From contig QHYK01000093.1 of assembly GCA_003224085.1 (NCBI GenBank), positions 1 to 64,000 on the forward strand: a DNA stretch of 64,000 bases. The letters are read 5' to 3'. The notes below the pieces were generated by a model. That model saw only the letters and a program-made list of their open reading frames with translations. It had not been told where the DNA came from and did not search any database. The translations under genes were made by a program, and so were the position numbers. Every line of letters begins with the position of its first letter. Position 1 is the first letter of the stretch. The stretch comes from Acidobacteriota bacterium (lineage in GTDB: Bacteria; Acidobacteriota; Terriglobia; Acidiferrales; UBA7541). Positions 7,181 to 15,354 of the stretch are shown here, piece by piece.

Positions 7181-7983
7181 GACGCAAAGTCCTCCTGAGG
7201 CATGACAAGCTGAAAACAGCTCACAACCACAAAAAGCAAGACCAGCGGCGCCAACCGCGCGGGATTCGCTTGGACCGCGCTCCAATTTTCCAGCCCTCGA
7301 AGCAAGCCACCCCAGGAGGGCAGGGGTTCCGATACGCCGAGCCCAAGAATTCCTAAATTTGCCTCTGTAAGGATGAAAACCGGAATGGAGATCAGGAACT
7401 GCGCATACAGGACGGGGCGGAGATTGGGCAGAACTTGCTGCAGCAAGACGCGCTGGGAAGAACAGCCGCAAGCCTTGGCTTGCAGGACGAAGTCAGAGTT
7501 GCGCAAGCCACGCGCCCCGGCACAGATCACGCGCGCAGATGCCGCCCACCCGAAGAACCCAAGAAGACCGAAAGTAATGAGCAGCGAAGCAGCAGGAGGG
7601 AGGTTGAGCGGCAGGACAGCGCGCACTGTCAGGAGAAGAAAGAGCCAAGGCAGGGACATGGATAAGTCCGTACCAGCCAGCGCGATGCGCTCGATCCATC
7701 CGCCCACGTAGCCCGCTACTCCTCCGACCAGCGCGGCGATGATCGTCGCCAATAGTGATGCTGCTGGCGCCAAGAGAAGCGATACGCGGCTACCGTAGAG
7801 CAGTCTCGAGAAAAGGTCGCGGCCTAACTCGTCCGTCCCCAGGAGGTGTATTCGAGAGGGCAGTGCGTTAGGGGATTCCCGAAATTGCCTGGCATAGGGG
7901 GCGGGAGCAAGAATCCCTGCGAAAAGAGTTGCAATGAAGATAGCGACCAAAAACACGGCAGCGGTTTGGCGAAGGAATTTCAC
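7177..7983 (-). CDS. Peptide-type ABC transporter permease (DppC/OppC-like)
   Basis: With the GTG at 7981-7983 (KFLRQTAAVFLVAIFIATLF as first membrane helix) it is 268 residues, normal for DppC. It contains HLLGTDELGRDLFSRLLYG, the conserved DppC block before helix 2, several further membrane segments, the EAA-type loop (ACGCSSQRVLLQQVLPNLRP) and TEANLGILGLG near the end. The start overlaps the upstream permease stop as GTGA. A longer open frame upstream lies inside the other permease gene and is not coding. Confidence 0.9.
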   Translation of the reverse strand: MKFLRQTAAVFLVAIFIATLFAGILAPAPYARQFRESPNALPSRIHLLGTDELGRDLFSRLLYGSRVSLLLAPAASLLATIIAALVGGVAGYVGGWIERIALAGTDLSMSLPWLFLLLTVRAVLPLNLPPAASLLITFGLLGFFGWAASARVICAGARGLRNSDFVLQAKACGCSSQRVLLQQVLPNLRPVLYAQFLISIPVFILTEANLGILGLGVSEPLPSWGGLLRGLENWSAVQANPARLAPLVLLFVVVSCFQLVMPQEDFAS

Positions 7984-8846
7984 GCAGTGTGCCTCAAGAA
8001 CGCCTTCGTCGTCAGATCGGCGGCAGCGTTTGCGGCGAGCGTCACCAAGGTCACAAACAGGGTCATATTTACTAGGAGCGGCAAATCTCGGCTCAGAGCG
8101 GCCTGCCAAGCCAGTTGGCCGATCCCCGGAGAATCGCAGATCACTTCGATGGGAATTGCCGCGCCCAGGGCGATGCTGACGGAAACTCCGGCGAGCGCGA
8201 GGAGTTGGGGAGCAGCAACCGGGAAAATGTGCCAAAGGAGAATCCGTATGGCGGAGAGGCCCCTTGCTCTTGCCGTCAGGACGTGAGGTAGCGCGTAGGT
8301 CTGCACTAGAAGATTTCGAGCATAGCGGAAGACGCGGGGGAAGACGACCGCACAAATAGCCAAGGCCGCCGGTCCGCCGAAATAGAGAAAGAGGATGGCC
8401 ACGACTGCCGAAGGGAGACACAAGAATGCGCCACTGGCCGAGGACGCGAGGAAGTCAAAACTCCATCCGCGAAGTGTCGCAACAGGCAACGCGAGTACAA
8501 GAGCGAGCAGCCACCCTCCCACAAGGCCCAGAGCCACAGTCCGCAGAGTCATCGGCAAACGTTCTGCGAAAAGGCCCGCTACGGGACGGGCGAAGGAGTG
8601 GGAGACACCGAGATCTCCGTGGAGGACTCCCTCAAGATATGCACCGTAGAATTTGAGGAGATTCCGTTCGTTCGAGTGTGATTGGCGAAGGGCTTGAACG
8701 CTGTCTTCACGCAGGCGGATGTCGAGTTCGCGCTCGTCTACTCCAAATCCAGGCGCGAAGCGGACCAACGTGGCCCCAAGGATTCCTCCAAGAAGAGCCG
8801 TAAGCAAGAGAGTGCAGATGCGTCGGACGAGAACTCGGGTCCACAT
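7980..8846 (-). CDS. Peptide-type ABC transporter permease (DppB/OppB-like)
   Basis: 288 residues. An N-terminal membrane helix precedes LLKFYGAYLEGVLHGDLGVS, the conserved DppB motif, and about five more helices. The EAA-like loop is ARARGLSAIRILLWHIFPVA. The end (LPLLVNMTLFVTLVTLAANA) matches the last helix of the family. It follows the c-di-GMP enzyme by 27 bp and overlaps the second permease by 4 bp, so all five genes may be co-transcribed. It lacks a strong ribosome binding site. Confidence 0.9.
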   Translation of the reverse strand: MWTRVLVRRICTLLLTALLGGILGATLVRFAPGFGVDERELDIRLREDSVQALRQSHSNERNLLKFYGAYLEGVLHGDLGVSHSFARPVAGLFAERLPMTLRTVALGLVGGWLLALVLALPVATLRGWSFDFLASSASGAFLCLPSAVVAILFLYFGGPAALAICAVVFPRVFRYARNLLVQTYALPHVLTARARGLSAIRILLWHIFPVAAPQLLALAGVSVSIALGAAIPIEVICDSPGIGQLAWQAALSRDLPLLVNMTLFVTLVTLAANAAADLTTKAFLRHTA

Positions 8847-8873
8847 TTGCGCAGCAATCCAAAAGCTGTGGAG

Positions 8874-11363
8874 TTAGTGTATCGTGCTAGCTGGACTTGC
8901 CTCGACGGCAACGGCCGGGCTCGTATACAACTGGTTATGGTGCCGTCTCTTTTGCGCGAACATCCGCCGGTCGGCTTCGGAAAGAAGCTGTTCGGCATCC
9001 ATGCCTTCTTCCGGATAATAAGCGTGACCCACACTCACGGACAGCACATCTGTGCCAGATATCTCGCGGCCCGCCTCGGCGGCCAACCGTTGCAAATGGC
9101 GTATTTTGTCTTCCAGGGCTTCGGGCTTTAAGCCGGAGAGAACCAGAACGAATTCGTCCCCACCCATGCGGGCCACGTAGTCGTATTCGCGGCAGGTCTG
9201 CTTCAATTTCTCCGCAAAAGAAGTCAGCAGTCGGTTCCCTTGCAAGTGGCCGAACCGATCATTGATCTGTTTGAAGCCGTCCAGGTCACAGACCAGTACG
9301 GCGAGAGACATCCGGTGACGCCGGCAACGCGCGAGTTCGCTATCGAGATGGATAAAGAGGGAGCGAGCGTTTGGCAGACTCGTCAAATAGTCAGTTGTTG
9401 CCGTTCGCTCGGACTGCCGGTACTTCAAAGAATTTTCAAACGAGAGAGCGATTTTCGAACTGATTGCCAGCAGGATGCGGAGATGATCTCGCGTAAAGGC
9501 ATCCGCTTCCGTCCGGTAAAGCGCGAGAACGCCCACGACGCCATCCACGCCTTCCAAGGGAACGGCCAAGACCGACCGCAAAGAATGGCCGTTCGTAGGA
9601 TCATTCAAATACTCTGACTCAGTTGCCAGATTTCCGTTCACGATCGGCTTTCGGTTCGCGGCAACCCATCCCGATACGCCTTCCCCAATCGGAATCCGAA
9701 GCGAAGAAAGGAGCCGAAAATTATCGCCGCTCACGTGTTCGGGGACGAGCTGAATGTTTCGGACGGAATAGATTGCGATCGAGTCGTAGGGAACCAAGTG
9801 CTTCAGGCGAGCGGCAAGCATCGATAGCGTTTCGTCCAGGCTCAGCGAGCTACCCAGTTCTCGAGTGAGCTCGAACAGCATTTGCATTTCATGCCGCGCC
9901 GCAGCGATGGAAGTCAGGAAATCAATCGAACTGCTCCCCGGGGTGATCGGCCCGCTATCACTCTTTTCAAATCCCGCTCCCGGAGCTGTTCCGCTATCCA
10001 CTTTGATGTTTTTGGACAGTCTGGTTTGTTCGCCACCCTTGACGTTCGCCAGAAGCTCGAGTTCGCGGTAACGCCGATGAAGCACTTCTACTACTTTTGG
10101 GTCGAAGCTCTTTCCGGCTTCTCCAAGGACATGCTCCATGGCTTTTTCCAGTGGGAGGGCCGGACGATATTGGCGGTCCGAGGCAAGTCCGTCGAGGCAG
10201 TCAACCACTGCGAGGATTCGCGCACCGGTAGGAATTTCTTGCCCGCGCAGTCCGCACGGGTAACCATTCCCATCCCACCGCTCGTGGTGGGCACGCACGA
10301 TCGGAACCACCGGATAAGGGAATTGCACACGCTCAAGGATTTCCGCACCAACGTGCGGATGGATCTTCATGCGCTCGAATTCTTCGGGAGTCAGCCGCCC
10401 GGGCTTGCAGATGATGTGCTCAGGGACGGCCAGCTTGCCGATGTCGTGAAGAACCGCCGCCGCGCGAAGTGCTTCGAGCTCGGATTCCGACAGGCCCATT
10501 TCCTTTCCAATGGACATGGCATAGACCTGTACGCGCCGGAGGTGCTCATGCGTGCTGTGATCCTTGGCCTCGATTGCGAGTGCCAGAGCTTCGATCGTCC
10601 GCAGATGGAGAGCAGCCATGTTCTCAGCGTGATTCCGTTCCGCTTCCAGCCGGGCCAAGTAAAGACGGTAGGAACGGAAGATCAGATAGACAACCGGAAG
10701 AATCAGGACCGAAGACTGCCAGCCAGTTTTTTTGTCGATCAGTTCTACGACTCCCGCAATCGCGGCACCCAGCAAATAGTAGGGAAACGACCAAAAGTAA
10801 CACTCGGACCAAACCTTCCGCAGAGACTTTTGCTCGGTAAGCGAGATCACGCATGCTACGGGAGCGGTGTTCAGGACGAAGAATGTTGATGCTGCGGCGA
10901 CCAGCATAAGCAGCTGGTTATCCGCAACAAACTGGCTCACCCGCGAGTGAAACAAGTAAAATGTACCCGCCACGGCACTCGCCATGCTCGCAATGTTGAA
11001 AGCGACCTGGATTGGCTTCGGCCACCTTTTGGGTTTCCAGTAACACTGAATCACCGTGCCCAGAACGCCCATCAAAAGGGTTTGTGCCAGCGTCAGCTCT
11101 CGGACGCCGATCAGAATGAACAGAAAGATCACCGACATGGTTCCATGCACGCCGGGGAGACTCACTTTCATCCCGGAGGCCAGAAGAGCTAGAGCGAGAT
11201 AGCAGATGTAGCGTGAGGGCTCAGTCCACTGACCATGAAAAAGCCCAACAGACAAGGACAGAAGTCCCGCCAGAAGAGTAATGCCGATATAGAGCTGAGC
11301 TTTCGTGGAAGTCGGAACCATTAACCGTGCACCTGAATGGGGCTGGTGCAATCGGACTGCCAT
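8874..11363 (-). CDS. Membrane-bound c-di-GMP enzyme: sensor domain, HD-GYP, GAF and GGDEF
   Basis: About 829 residues. An N-terminal region of 6-8 membrane segments (about 20-235) has no family I can name. Next comes HD-GYP (about 245-425) with HDIGKLAVPE (306-315) and HHERWDGNGYP (359-369), both intact. A GAF domain (about 495-645) and a GGDEF domain follow, with RMGGDEF (GGDEF at 734-738) and an RxxD inhibitory site (REYD) five residues earlier. The enzyme could therefore make and degrade c-di-GMP, with product inhibition. The ATG at 11361-11363 is preceded by GGGGGATC; alternatives are GTG 11408 or ATG 11321, the latter matching best the start of the related protein at 17269. Three PilZ proteins nearby are candidate receptors. 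Confidence 0.88.
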   Translation of the reverse strand: MAVRLHQPHSGARLMVPTSTKAQLYIGITLLAGLLSLSVGLFHGQWTEPSRYICYLALALLASGMKVSLPGVHGTMSVIFLFILIGVRELTLAQTLLMGVLGTVIQCYWKPKRWPKPIQVAFNIASMASAVAGTFYLFHSRVSQFVADNQLLMLVAAASTFFVLNTAPVACVISLTEQKSLRKVWSECYFWSFPYYLLGAAIAGVVELIDKKTGWQSSVLILPVVYLIFRSYRLYLARLEAERNHAENMAALHLRTIEALALAIEAKDHSTHEHLRRVQVYAMSIGKEMGLSESELEALRAAAVLHDIGKLAVPEHIICKPGRLTPEEFERMKIHPHVGAEILERVQFPYPVVPIVRAHHERWDGNGYPCGLRGQEIPTGARILAVVDCLDGLASDRQYRPALPLEKAMEHVLGEAGKSFDPKVVEVLHRRYRELELLANVKGGEQTRLSKNIKVDSGTAPGAGFEKSDSGPITPGSSSIDFLTSIAAARHEMQMLFELTRELGSSLSLDETLSMLAARLKHLVPYDSIAIYSVRNIQLVPEHVSGDNFRLLSSLRIPIGEGVSGWVAANRKPIVNGNLATESEYLNDPTNGHSLRSVLAVPLEGVDGVVGVLALYRTEADAFTRDHLRILLAISSKIALSFENSLKYRQSERTATTDYLTSLPNARSLFIHLDSELARCRRHRMSLAVLVCDLDGFKQINDRFGHLQGNRLLTSFAEKLKQTCREYDYVARMGGDEFVLVLSGLKPEALEDKIRHLQRLAAEAGREISGTDVLSVSVGHAYYPEEGMDAEQLLSEADRRMFAQKRRHHNQLYTSPAVAVEASPASTIH

Positions 11364-11713
11364 GATCCCCCAGGGAGGTTGGCCAACCCCAACTTGTTGT
11401 GAGTTCACGACTTCGCGTCCTGGCTATACGTGTGCGCATTGCGCCGCTGGCTCGAGTGGTGACAACTTGTCACGTCCCTCTCGTACGCAGCCAAAGCGTC
11501 TCTGCACGTTTGTCTGCTATTTCCAAGAATCCCTGGGCGTCTCCGTATTGATAGGTGGTTCAGAAATAAAGAGTTAGCTCCTGCATCGGAGGGTACCTTC
11601 GGACCATATTTTCAGTTCAGAAGTACCATCGTCAATTTGTCCTTCTCGGAGCATCCTTTGAAAAGTTGCGACGCTCCATAGATCGTTTAGCGAGATTTCT
11701 GGGAGCAACGAGT
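11364..11713. promoter_or_regulatory. Divergent intergenic region between c-di-GMP enzyme and sigma-54 activator
   Basis: Roughly 350 bp carrying the promoters of two divergent genes. The only clear element is the perfect palindrome at 11459-11473. TTGGCCAA near 11381-11388 (minus-strand side) is a second small palindrome. No convincing -24/-12 or -35/-10 pair was identified. Confidence 0.5.
11459..11473. promoter_or_regulatory. Palindromic operator GTGACAA-C-TTGTCAC
   Basis: A perfect 7-1-7 inverted repeat, 240 bp before the activator gene. The same core TGACAA-N-TTGTC occurs at 13200-13214 and 15080-15094 before the two subtilase genes. Enhancer-binding proteins recognise such symmetric sites upstream of sigma-54 promoters, so the activator at 11714 is the natural candidate. 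Confidence 0.6.
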
Positions 11714-12673
11714 ATGGGTTGGAGTACAGGATCGATTCTTGGGTTACCGGCTGTCATCCACAGCGCAGCGATGCGGCGCGTAATGGAGATGGTCAAGCGC
11801 GTCGCCCAAACCGATGCCTCGGTCCTCATCACGGGCGAAAGCGGGGTCGGCAAAGAACTTGTCGCTCGGGCTTTGCACGAACAATCCCTTCGGTGCAATT
11901 CGCCCTGGGTGGACCTCAATTGCGGGGCACTCCCGGAGCATCTCGTCGAAAGTGAGCTATTCGGTTATGAGAAAGGTGCCTTCAGCGGTGCTACGCAGAC
12001 CAAGCAGGGTCTGCTCGAGCTAGCTCATCCCGGCACGCTCTTCCTGGATGAAATTGGCGACCTTGACGCCCGTTTGCAAGTGAAGCTGCTGCGAGTTTTG
12101 GATGGCGCCCCATATTACCGCCTCGGTGGGCTAAGAAAGATTTCCCCGGACGTTCGCATCGTGGCCGCGACAAACCGGGACCTGGAGAAAGATATTGAAG
12201 CGGGAAAGTTCCGCAGCGACCTCTTCCATCGGTTAACCCAGGTTCACATTCACGTGCCATCCCTGCGCGAGCGGCCGGAAGACATTCCCGTGCTTGCCGA
12301 ATTCTTCTTGCGCGAGCAAAACCACAATGTGGGTATCGCCCCGGCGGCACTGGAAGAGCTTCGTAGCTTCCCGTGGCCTGGCAACGTACGGGAACTCCGC
12401 AATGCGGTGATTCGAGCGGCGATCATGGGGTCCGGAAAGGAAATCCAGGAAGAGGACTTACCCCTGGGAAGGCAGAAAACCCCGCTGCAATCGGCTCCCG
12501 TCGTCACAAGTCTCGATGAGATGGAACGCCAGATGATTTTCCGGGCGTTGGATCAGACCTCCGGCCACCACGAGAAAGCCGCAAAGGCACTCGGGATTTC
12601 TCGGCGAACCCTGACTCGTAAGCTAAAAAAATATGAGGTCGCTAATGCACTTGAAGCAGTCGCTGCTGGCTGA
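11714..12673 (+). CDS. Orphan sigma-54-dependent transcriptional activator (PspF-like layout)
   Basis: 319 residues with no receiver or sensory domain, only about 20 residues before the AAA+ core. Walker A GESGVGKE, the sigma-54 contact loop as GAFSGA (usual form GAFTGA), Walker B LFLDEIGDL, sensor region AATNRDLE, and arginine-finger block SDLFHRLTQ. The C-terminus has a Fis-type helix-turn-helix, HHEKAAKALGISRRTLTRKL. It should open sigma-54 promoters from upstream sites. The ATG at 11714 has GGGAG nine bases upstream; a TTG 48 bp earlier is less likely. Its 3' end overlaps the PilZ gene. Without a sensor domain it is probably controlled by a binding partner or by its own abundance. Confidence 0.9.
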   Translation: MGWSTGSILGLPAVIHSAAMRRVMEMVKRVAQTDASVLITGESGVGKELVARALHEQSLRCNSPWVDLNCGALPEHLVESELFGYEKGAFSGATQTKQGLLELAHPGTLFLDEIGDLDARLQVKLLRVLDGAPYYRLGGLRKISPDVRIVAATNRDLEKDIEAGKFRSDLFHRLTQVHIHVPSLRERPEDIPVLAEFFLREQNHNVGIAPAALEELRSFPWPGNVRELRNAVIRAAIMGSGKEIQEEDLPLGRQKTPLQSAPVVTSLDEMERQMIFRALDQTSGHHEKAAKALGISRRTLTRKLKKYEVANALEAVAAG

Positions 12674-12971
12674 GCGCCCTCCGGGCCATCAGGAGGAACG
12701 TCGACGAAATCCACGCCGGGAAGTCCAGGGCGTGATCTTCCTCAGGATTCTGAAGTCAGATTTGCGCTCTGCGCCTATTCGTGCTTTTCTCATGGACTTG
12801 AGCGCGTCGGGATTTCGCGCTTCCCACGCTTCCAAAGAGCTCTGCTCCGGTCAAGAAGTTGCCTTCTGCCATGACGCAGGGAATGGAATGGCCAGGGTCG
12901 TCTGGACTCGCATCGATGGTCATAGCGTGGAGAGCGGCTTCTTGATTTGTCAGGGAAAACGCGAAGAGTAA
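12645..12971 (+). CDS. PilZ-domain protein, single domain
   Basis: About 108 residues. PilZ hallmarks are an arginine motif in RRRNPRREV and D-x-S-x-x-G as DLSASG, followed by beta strands (EVAFCHDAGNGMARVVWTR, ESGFLI). PilZ domains bind c-di-GMP and signal by protein contact. The ATG at 12645 or the one at 12633 lies inside the activator gene (overlap 29-41 bp), so expression is coupled to it. This suggests the receptor acts with the sensor-less activator, for example as its c-di-GMP-responsive partner; that is inference. Confidence 0.8.
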   Translation: MHLKQSLLAERPPGHQEERRRNPRREVQGVIFLRILKSDLRSAPIRAFLMDLSASGFRASHASKELCSGQEVAFCHDAGNGMARVVWTRIDGHSVESGFLICQGKREE

Positions 12972-13331
12972 GATCACGGAAGTGGCCGCCTTCGAGACTC
13001 CTGCCTGCCGATGCTCTCGCCCGCGCTTTAATCAGAGGTCGCCGTGGCTCGTGTATCCGAGATTTCCTTCCCTAAGGTTTTACCCCGCGAATGTTAGAGC
13101 CTGTTTAAGGGACACCTTGTCCGTTTCGCCGCAAGTTTGCCTAACCCGCGAAGTCCAAAGGGATTAACTGCCCGAACCTTGCTTAGAGAATCGCGGCAGG
13201 TGACAAATTGTCGCAACGACCGCCGCAACTAATTTCCTATAACGCCTTCATTCTAAAGCAGTACCCCGTATCCCTGGCAGGGAACGCCAAGTGCAAAAGA
13301 GAACTGTGGAAGCTAGAAGAGTGAAAGGTCA
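12972..13331. promoter_or_regulatory. Upstream region of the first subtilase gene
   Basis: 360 bp without a gene. It holds the palindrome at 13200-13214. A stretch near 13274-13290 (CTGGCAGGGAACGCC) looks like a -24 element but its -12 GC is misplaced, so no sigma-54 promoter is claimed. Confidence 0.5.
13200..13214. promoter_or_regulatory. Palindromic operator GTGACAA-A-TTGTCGC
   Basis: Inverted repeat GACAA-A-TTGTC with outer bases close to the perfect copy at 11459-11473. It lies 117 bp before the subtilase ATG, a usual distance for an upstream activator site. Confidence 0.6.
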
Positions 13332-15017
13332 ATGACTATGACAATGACGAGGAATCGCTGGCCAGTCCTTGCCTTTCTATTTATCTCCTTCCTGCCTAGC
13401 TGGGTGCTCGCCGGCCAAAACAAGATCGCCACTGACCTTCGAGTTGGCGATCCCACTTCCATTGTTGACGTTATCGTGCAATTCAAAGAGCTTCCGACCG
13501 AAGCGGACCACGGAAGGATTCACGAGCACGGTGGAACACTGAAAAGCGAGCTGCCAATAGTAAAGGGCGCTCTGTATTCTGTCCCCGTCTCCGCATTGAA
13601 AGGCCTGAGCGAGGATCCTCAAATCGTTTATATCTCGCCTGATCGCCCGGTGGGAGCTTCCCTGGATCTAACCACCGCGGCGGTAAACGCTCCCATAGCT
13701 TGGACCAACTACAAACTCGACGGCAGCGGCATTGGCATCGCTGTGATCGATAGCGGTATCTCCGCCCATCCGGACCTCGGAAGACGGGTGGTGTATCAGC
13801 AAGATTTCGTCGGCAGCGGGACTGGGGATCAGTACGGCCATGGGGAACATGTTGCTGGCATCGCGGCAGGGAACGGAATGAGTTCGAGCTGTTCGACGTG
13901 CACCCGCACCTTTAAGGGCCTGGCTCCGAACGCCTCCTTAATCAATCTCCGCGTGCTCGATCAAAACGGACAGGGGACGGACAGCGCGGTCATCTTGGCG
14001 ATCCAGCAAGCTATCAACTTAAAGACGAAATACAAAATTCGCGTCATGAACCTCTCGCTTGGCCGTCCGGTATTTGAAAGCTATCAGAAAGACCCTCTCT
14101 GCCAGGCAGCCGAGTCCGCCTGGAAATCCGGCATCGTTGTTGTCGTCGCGGCCGGCAACGATGGGCGGAATAATTCGATGGGGACCTACGGTTACGCGAC
14201 GATCAACGCACCGGGCAATGATCCGTACGTGATCACCGTGGGGGCAATGAAGACGGAGGATACGCCCCAGCGAACTGATGATCTGATCGCAAGTTATAGC
14301 TCCAAGGGTCCTACCCTGATCGATCATGTGGTGAAACCCGACATCGTTGCTCCAGGCAATTTGGTTGTCTCCCTTATGTCTCCGATCGGGACTCTCACCT
14401 CAAACTCGCAGACGCTGGTTCCGATTTCTTATTATGAACAAACGACGAGCACGGCCAAATCCACCTATTACTGCAGGCTGAGCGGCACAAGCATGGCTGC
14501 GCCGGTCGTAAGCGGGGCGGCCGCTCTCCTGCTGCAAGAGAACCCCAGCCTCACGCCGGATCAATTGAAGGCCCGGTTGATGAAGACGGCCTACAAGGGC
14601 TTCCCCGCTTTCAGCACGGCGACCGATCCAACCACCGGAGTCACCTATGTAGATCTGTACGACATTTTTACCGTCGGTTCGGGCTATTTGGATATCGCTG
14701 CGGCGTTGGCCAACGCAGATGTGGCCACCGGCAATGCGCTGTCCCCTGCCGCTACTTATAACTCGACCGATGGCTATGTCTATTTGGTCTCCAGCTCTGG
14801 CGCTGTTTGGGGTACGGGTGCGGTATGGGGAACCGGCGCGGTATGGGGCACAAACGTCTTTGTTAGCAGTACGGGAGCCGTCTGGGGTACTGGCGCCGTG
14901 TGGGGCACGAACACGGACAAGGGTTTTGGCGCGGTTTGGGGGACCGGCGCGGTATGGGGGACAAGTACGGAAGACACTGTGGGAAGCACCAACATAGCCA
15001 TTACAGGTGAAAACTAA
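13332..15017 (+). CDS. Secreted S8 subtilisin-like protease with a VWGT-repeat tail
   Basis: 561 residues. A signal peptide (PVLAFLFISFLPSWVLA) is followed by an inhibitor-like prodomain (VDVIVQFKELPT to PQIVYISPDRPV, about 45-107). The S8 core has D140 (AVIDSGI), H173 in GHGEHVAG (usually GHGTHVAG) and S387 in LSGTSMAAP, with oxyanion Asn in AAGNDG. The C-terminus (490-544) holds seven GAVWGT repeats and short spacers. It is homologous throughout to the protease at 15355. No PEP-CTERM or other sorting motif is seen. It probably acts outside the cell or at the surface. No strong ribosome binding site; the ATG at 13332 is followed by in-frame ATGs at 13338 and 13344. Confidence 0.9.
   Translation: MTMTMTRNRWPVLAFLFISFLPSWVLAGQNKIATDLRVGDPTSIVDVIVQFKELPTEADHGRIHEHGGTLKSELPIVKGALYSVPVSALKGLSEDPQIVYISPDRPVGASLDLTTAAVNAPIAWTNYKLDGSGIGIAVIDSGISAHPDLGRRVVYQQDFVGSGTGDQYGHGEHVAGIAAGNGMSSSCSTCTRTFKGLAPNASLINLRVLDQNGQGTDSAVILAIQQAINLKTKYKIRVMNLSLGRPVFESYQKDPLCQAAESAWKSGIVVVVAAGNDGRNNSMGTYGYATINAPGNDPYVITVGAMKTEDTPQRTDDLIASYSSKGPTLIDHVVKPDIVAPGNLVVSLMSPIGTLTSNSQTLVPISYYEQTTSTAKSTYYCRLSGTSMAAPVVSGAAALLLQENPSLTPDQLKARLMKTAYKGFPAFSTATDPTTGVTYVDLYDIFTVGSGYLDIAAALANADVATGNALSPAATYNSTDGYVYLVSSSGAVWGTGAVWGTGAVWGTNVFVSSTGAVWGTGAVWGTNTDKGFGAVWGTGAVWGTSTEDTVGSTNIAITGEN
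14799..14963 (+). repeat. Seven in-frame GAVWGT-coding repeats
   Basis: 18-bp units (first GGCGCTGTTTGGGGTACG at 14799-14816, last at 14946-14963) grouped 3-2-2 with spacers coding NVFVSST and NTDKGF. Units differ at synonymous positions, so the peptide, not the DNA, is being conserved. Confidence 0.9.
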
Positions 15018-15049
15018 AATGCAATCCCGACACAGCGCCGCATTGGTCC

Positions 15050-15094
15050 GAGACACGTTGTCTCTGGGACCCTCACTGAGTGACAAATTGTCTT
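15050..15094. promoter_or_regulatory. Two palindromes upstream of the second subtilase
   Basis: GAGACA-CGT-TGTCTC (15050-15064) and GTGACAAATTGTCTT (15080-15094), centres 30 bp apart, about three helical turns, so both would face the same side of the DNA. The second shares the TGACAA-N-TTGTC core with 11459 and 13200. They lie 270 bp upstream of the gene and 65 bp before the candidate sigma-54 promoter at 15159. Confidence 0.55.
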
Positions 15095-15158
15095 CTAAAC
15101 TCCGCGGTTTGGATCGCCCTAAGTGTCTCAATTACAACGAATTGTCGTTCGCAGGCGA

Positions 15159-15174
15159 TGGCATTGCACATGCA
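15159..15174 (+). promoter_or_regulatory. Candidate sigma-54 promoter of the second subtilase
   Basis: TGGCATTGCACATGCA has GG and GC exactly 10 bp apart, with TGGCA and TGCA matching the -24/-12 consensus TGGCAC-N5-TTGCA. It lies downstream of the paired palindromes at suitable enhancer spacing. The leader to the ATG at 15355 would be about 170 nt. Confidence 0.4.
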
Positions 15175-15354
15175 CCTTCTACACCGTGGCACGACACCAG
15201 GAAGGCCAGCAAACCTATGAATGGGTTGGACGATAGAGCAAAACTGATAGCCCCGACCTTGGGGTGTCGCGCTGCTTGCGGATCGCTTTTCTATGCAAAC
15301 AAGAATTCCGAGATCTACGTTTCGACCAACTTGGCACAATCTGGGAGTACTCCC

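Noticed and set aside
9882-10889. A 335-residue plus-strand open frame
   Set aside because: Antisense to the HD-GYP/GAF part of the c-di-GMP enzyme, which has intact catalytic motifs.
13274-13290. A -24/-12-like sequence before the first subtilase
   Set aside because: The GG is present but GC is not at the required 10-bp distance, so it is not called.
15007-15354. A 116-residue N-terminal extension of the second subtilase
   Set aside because: The extension covers the operator and promoter candidates, has no homology to the first subtilase, and the signal segment starts after ATG 15355, which has its own ribosome binding site.
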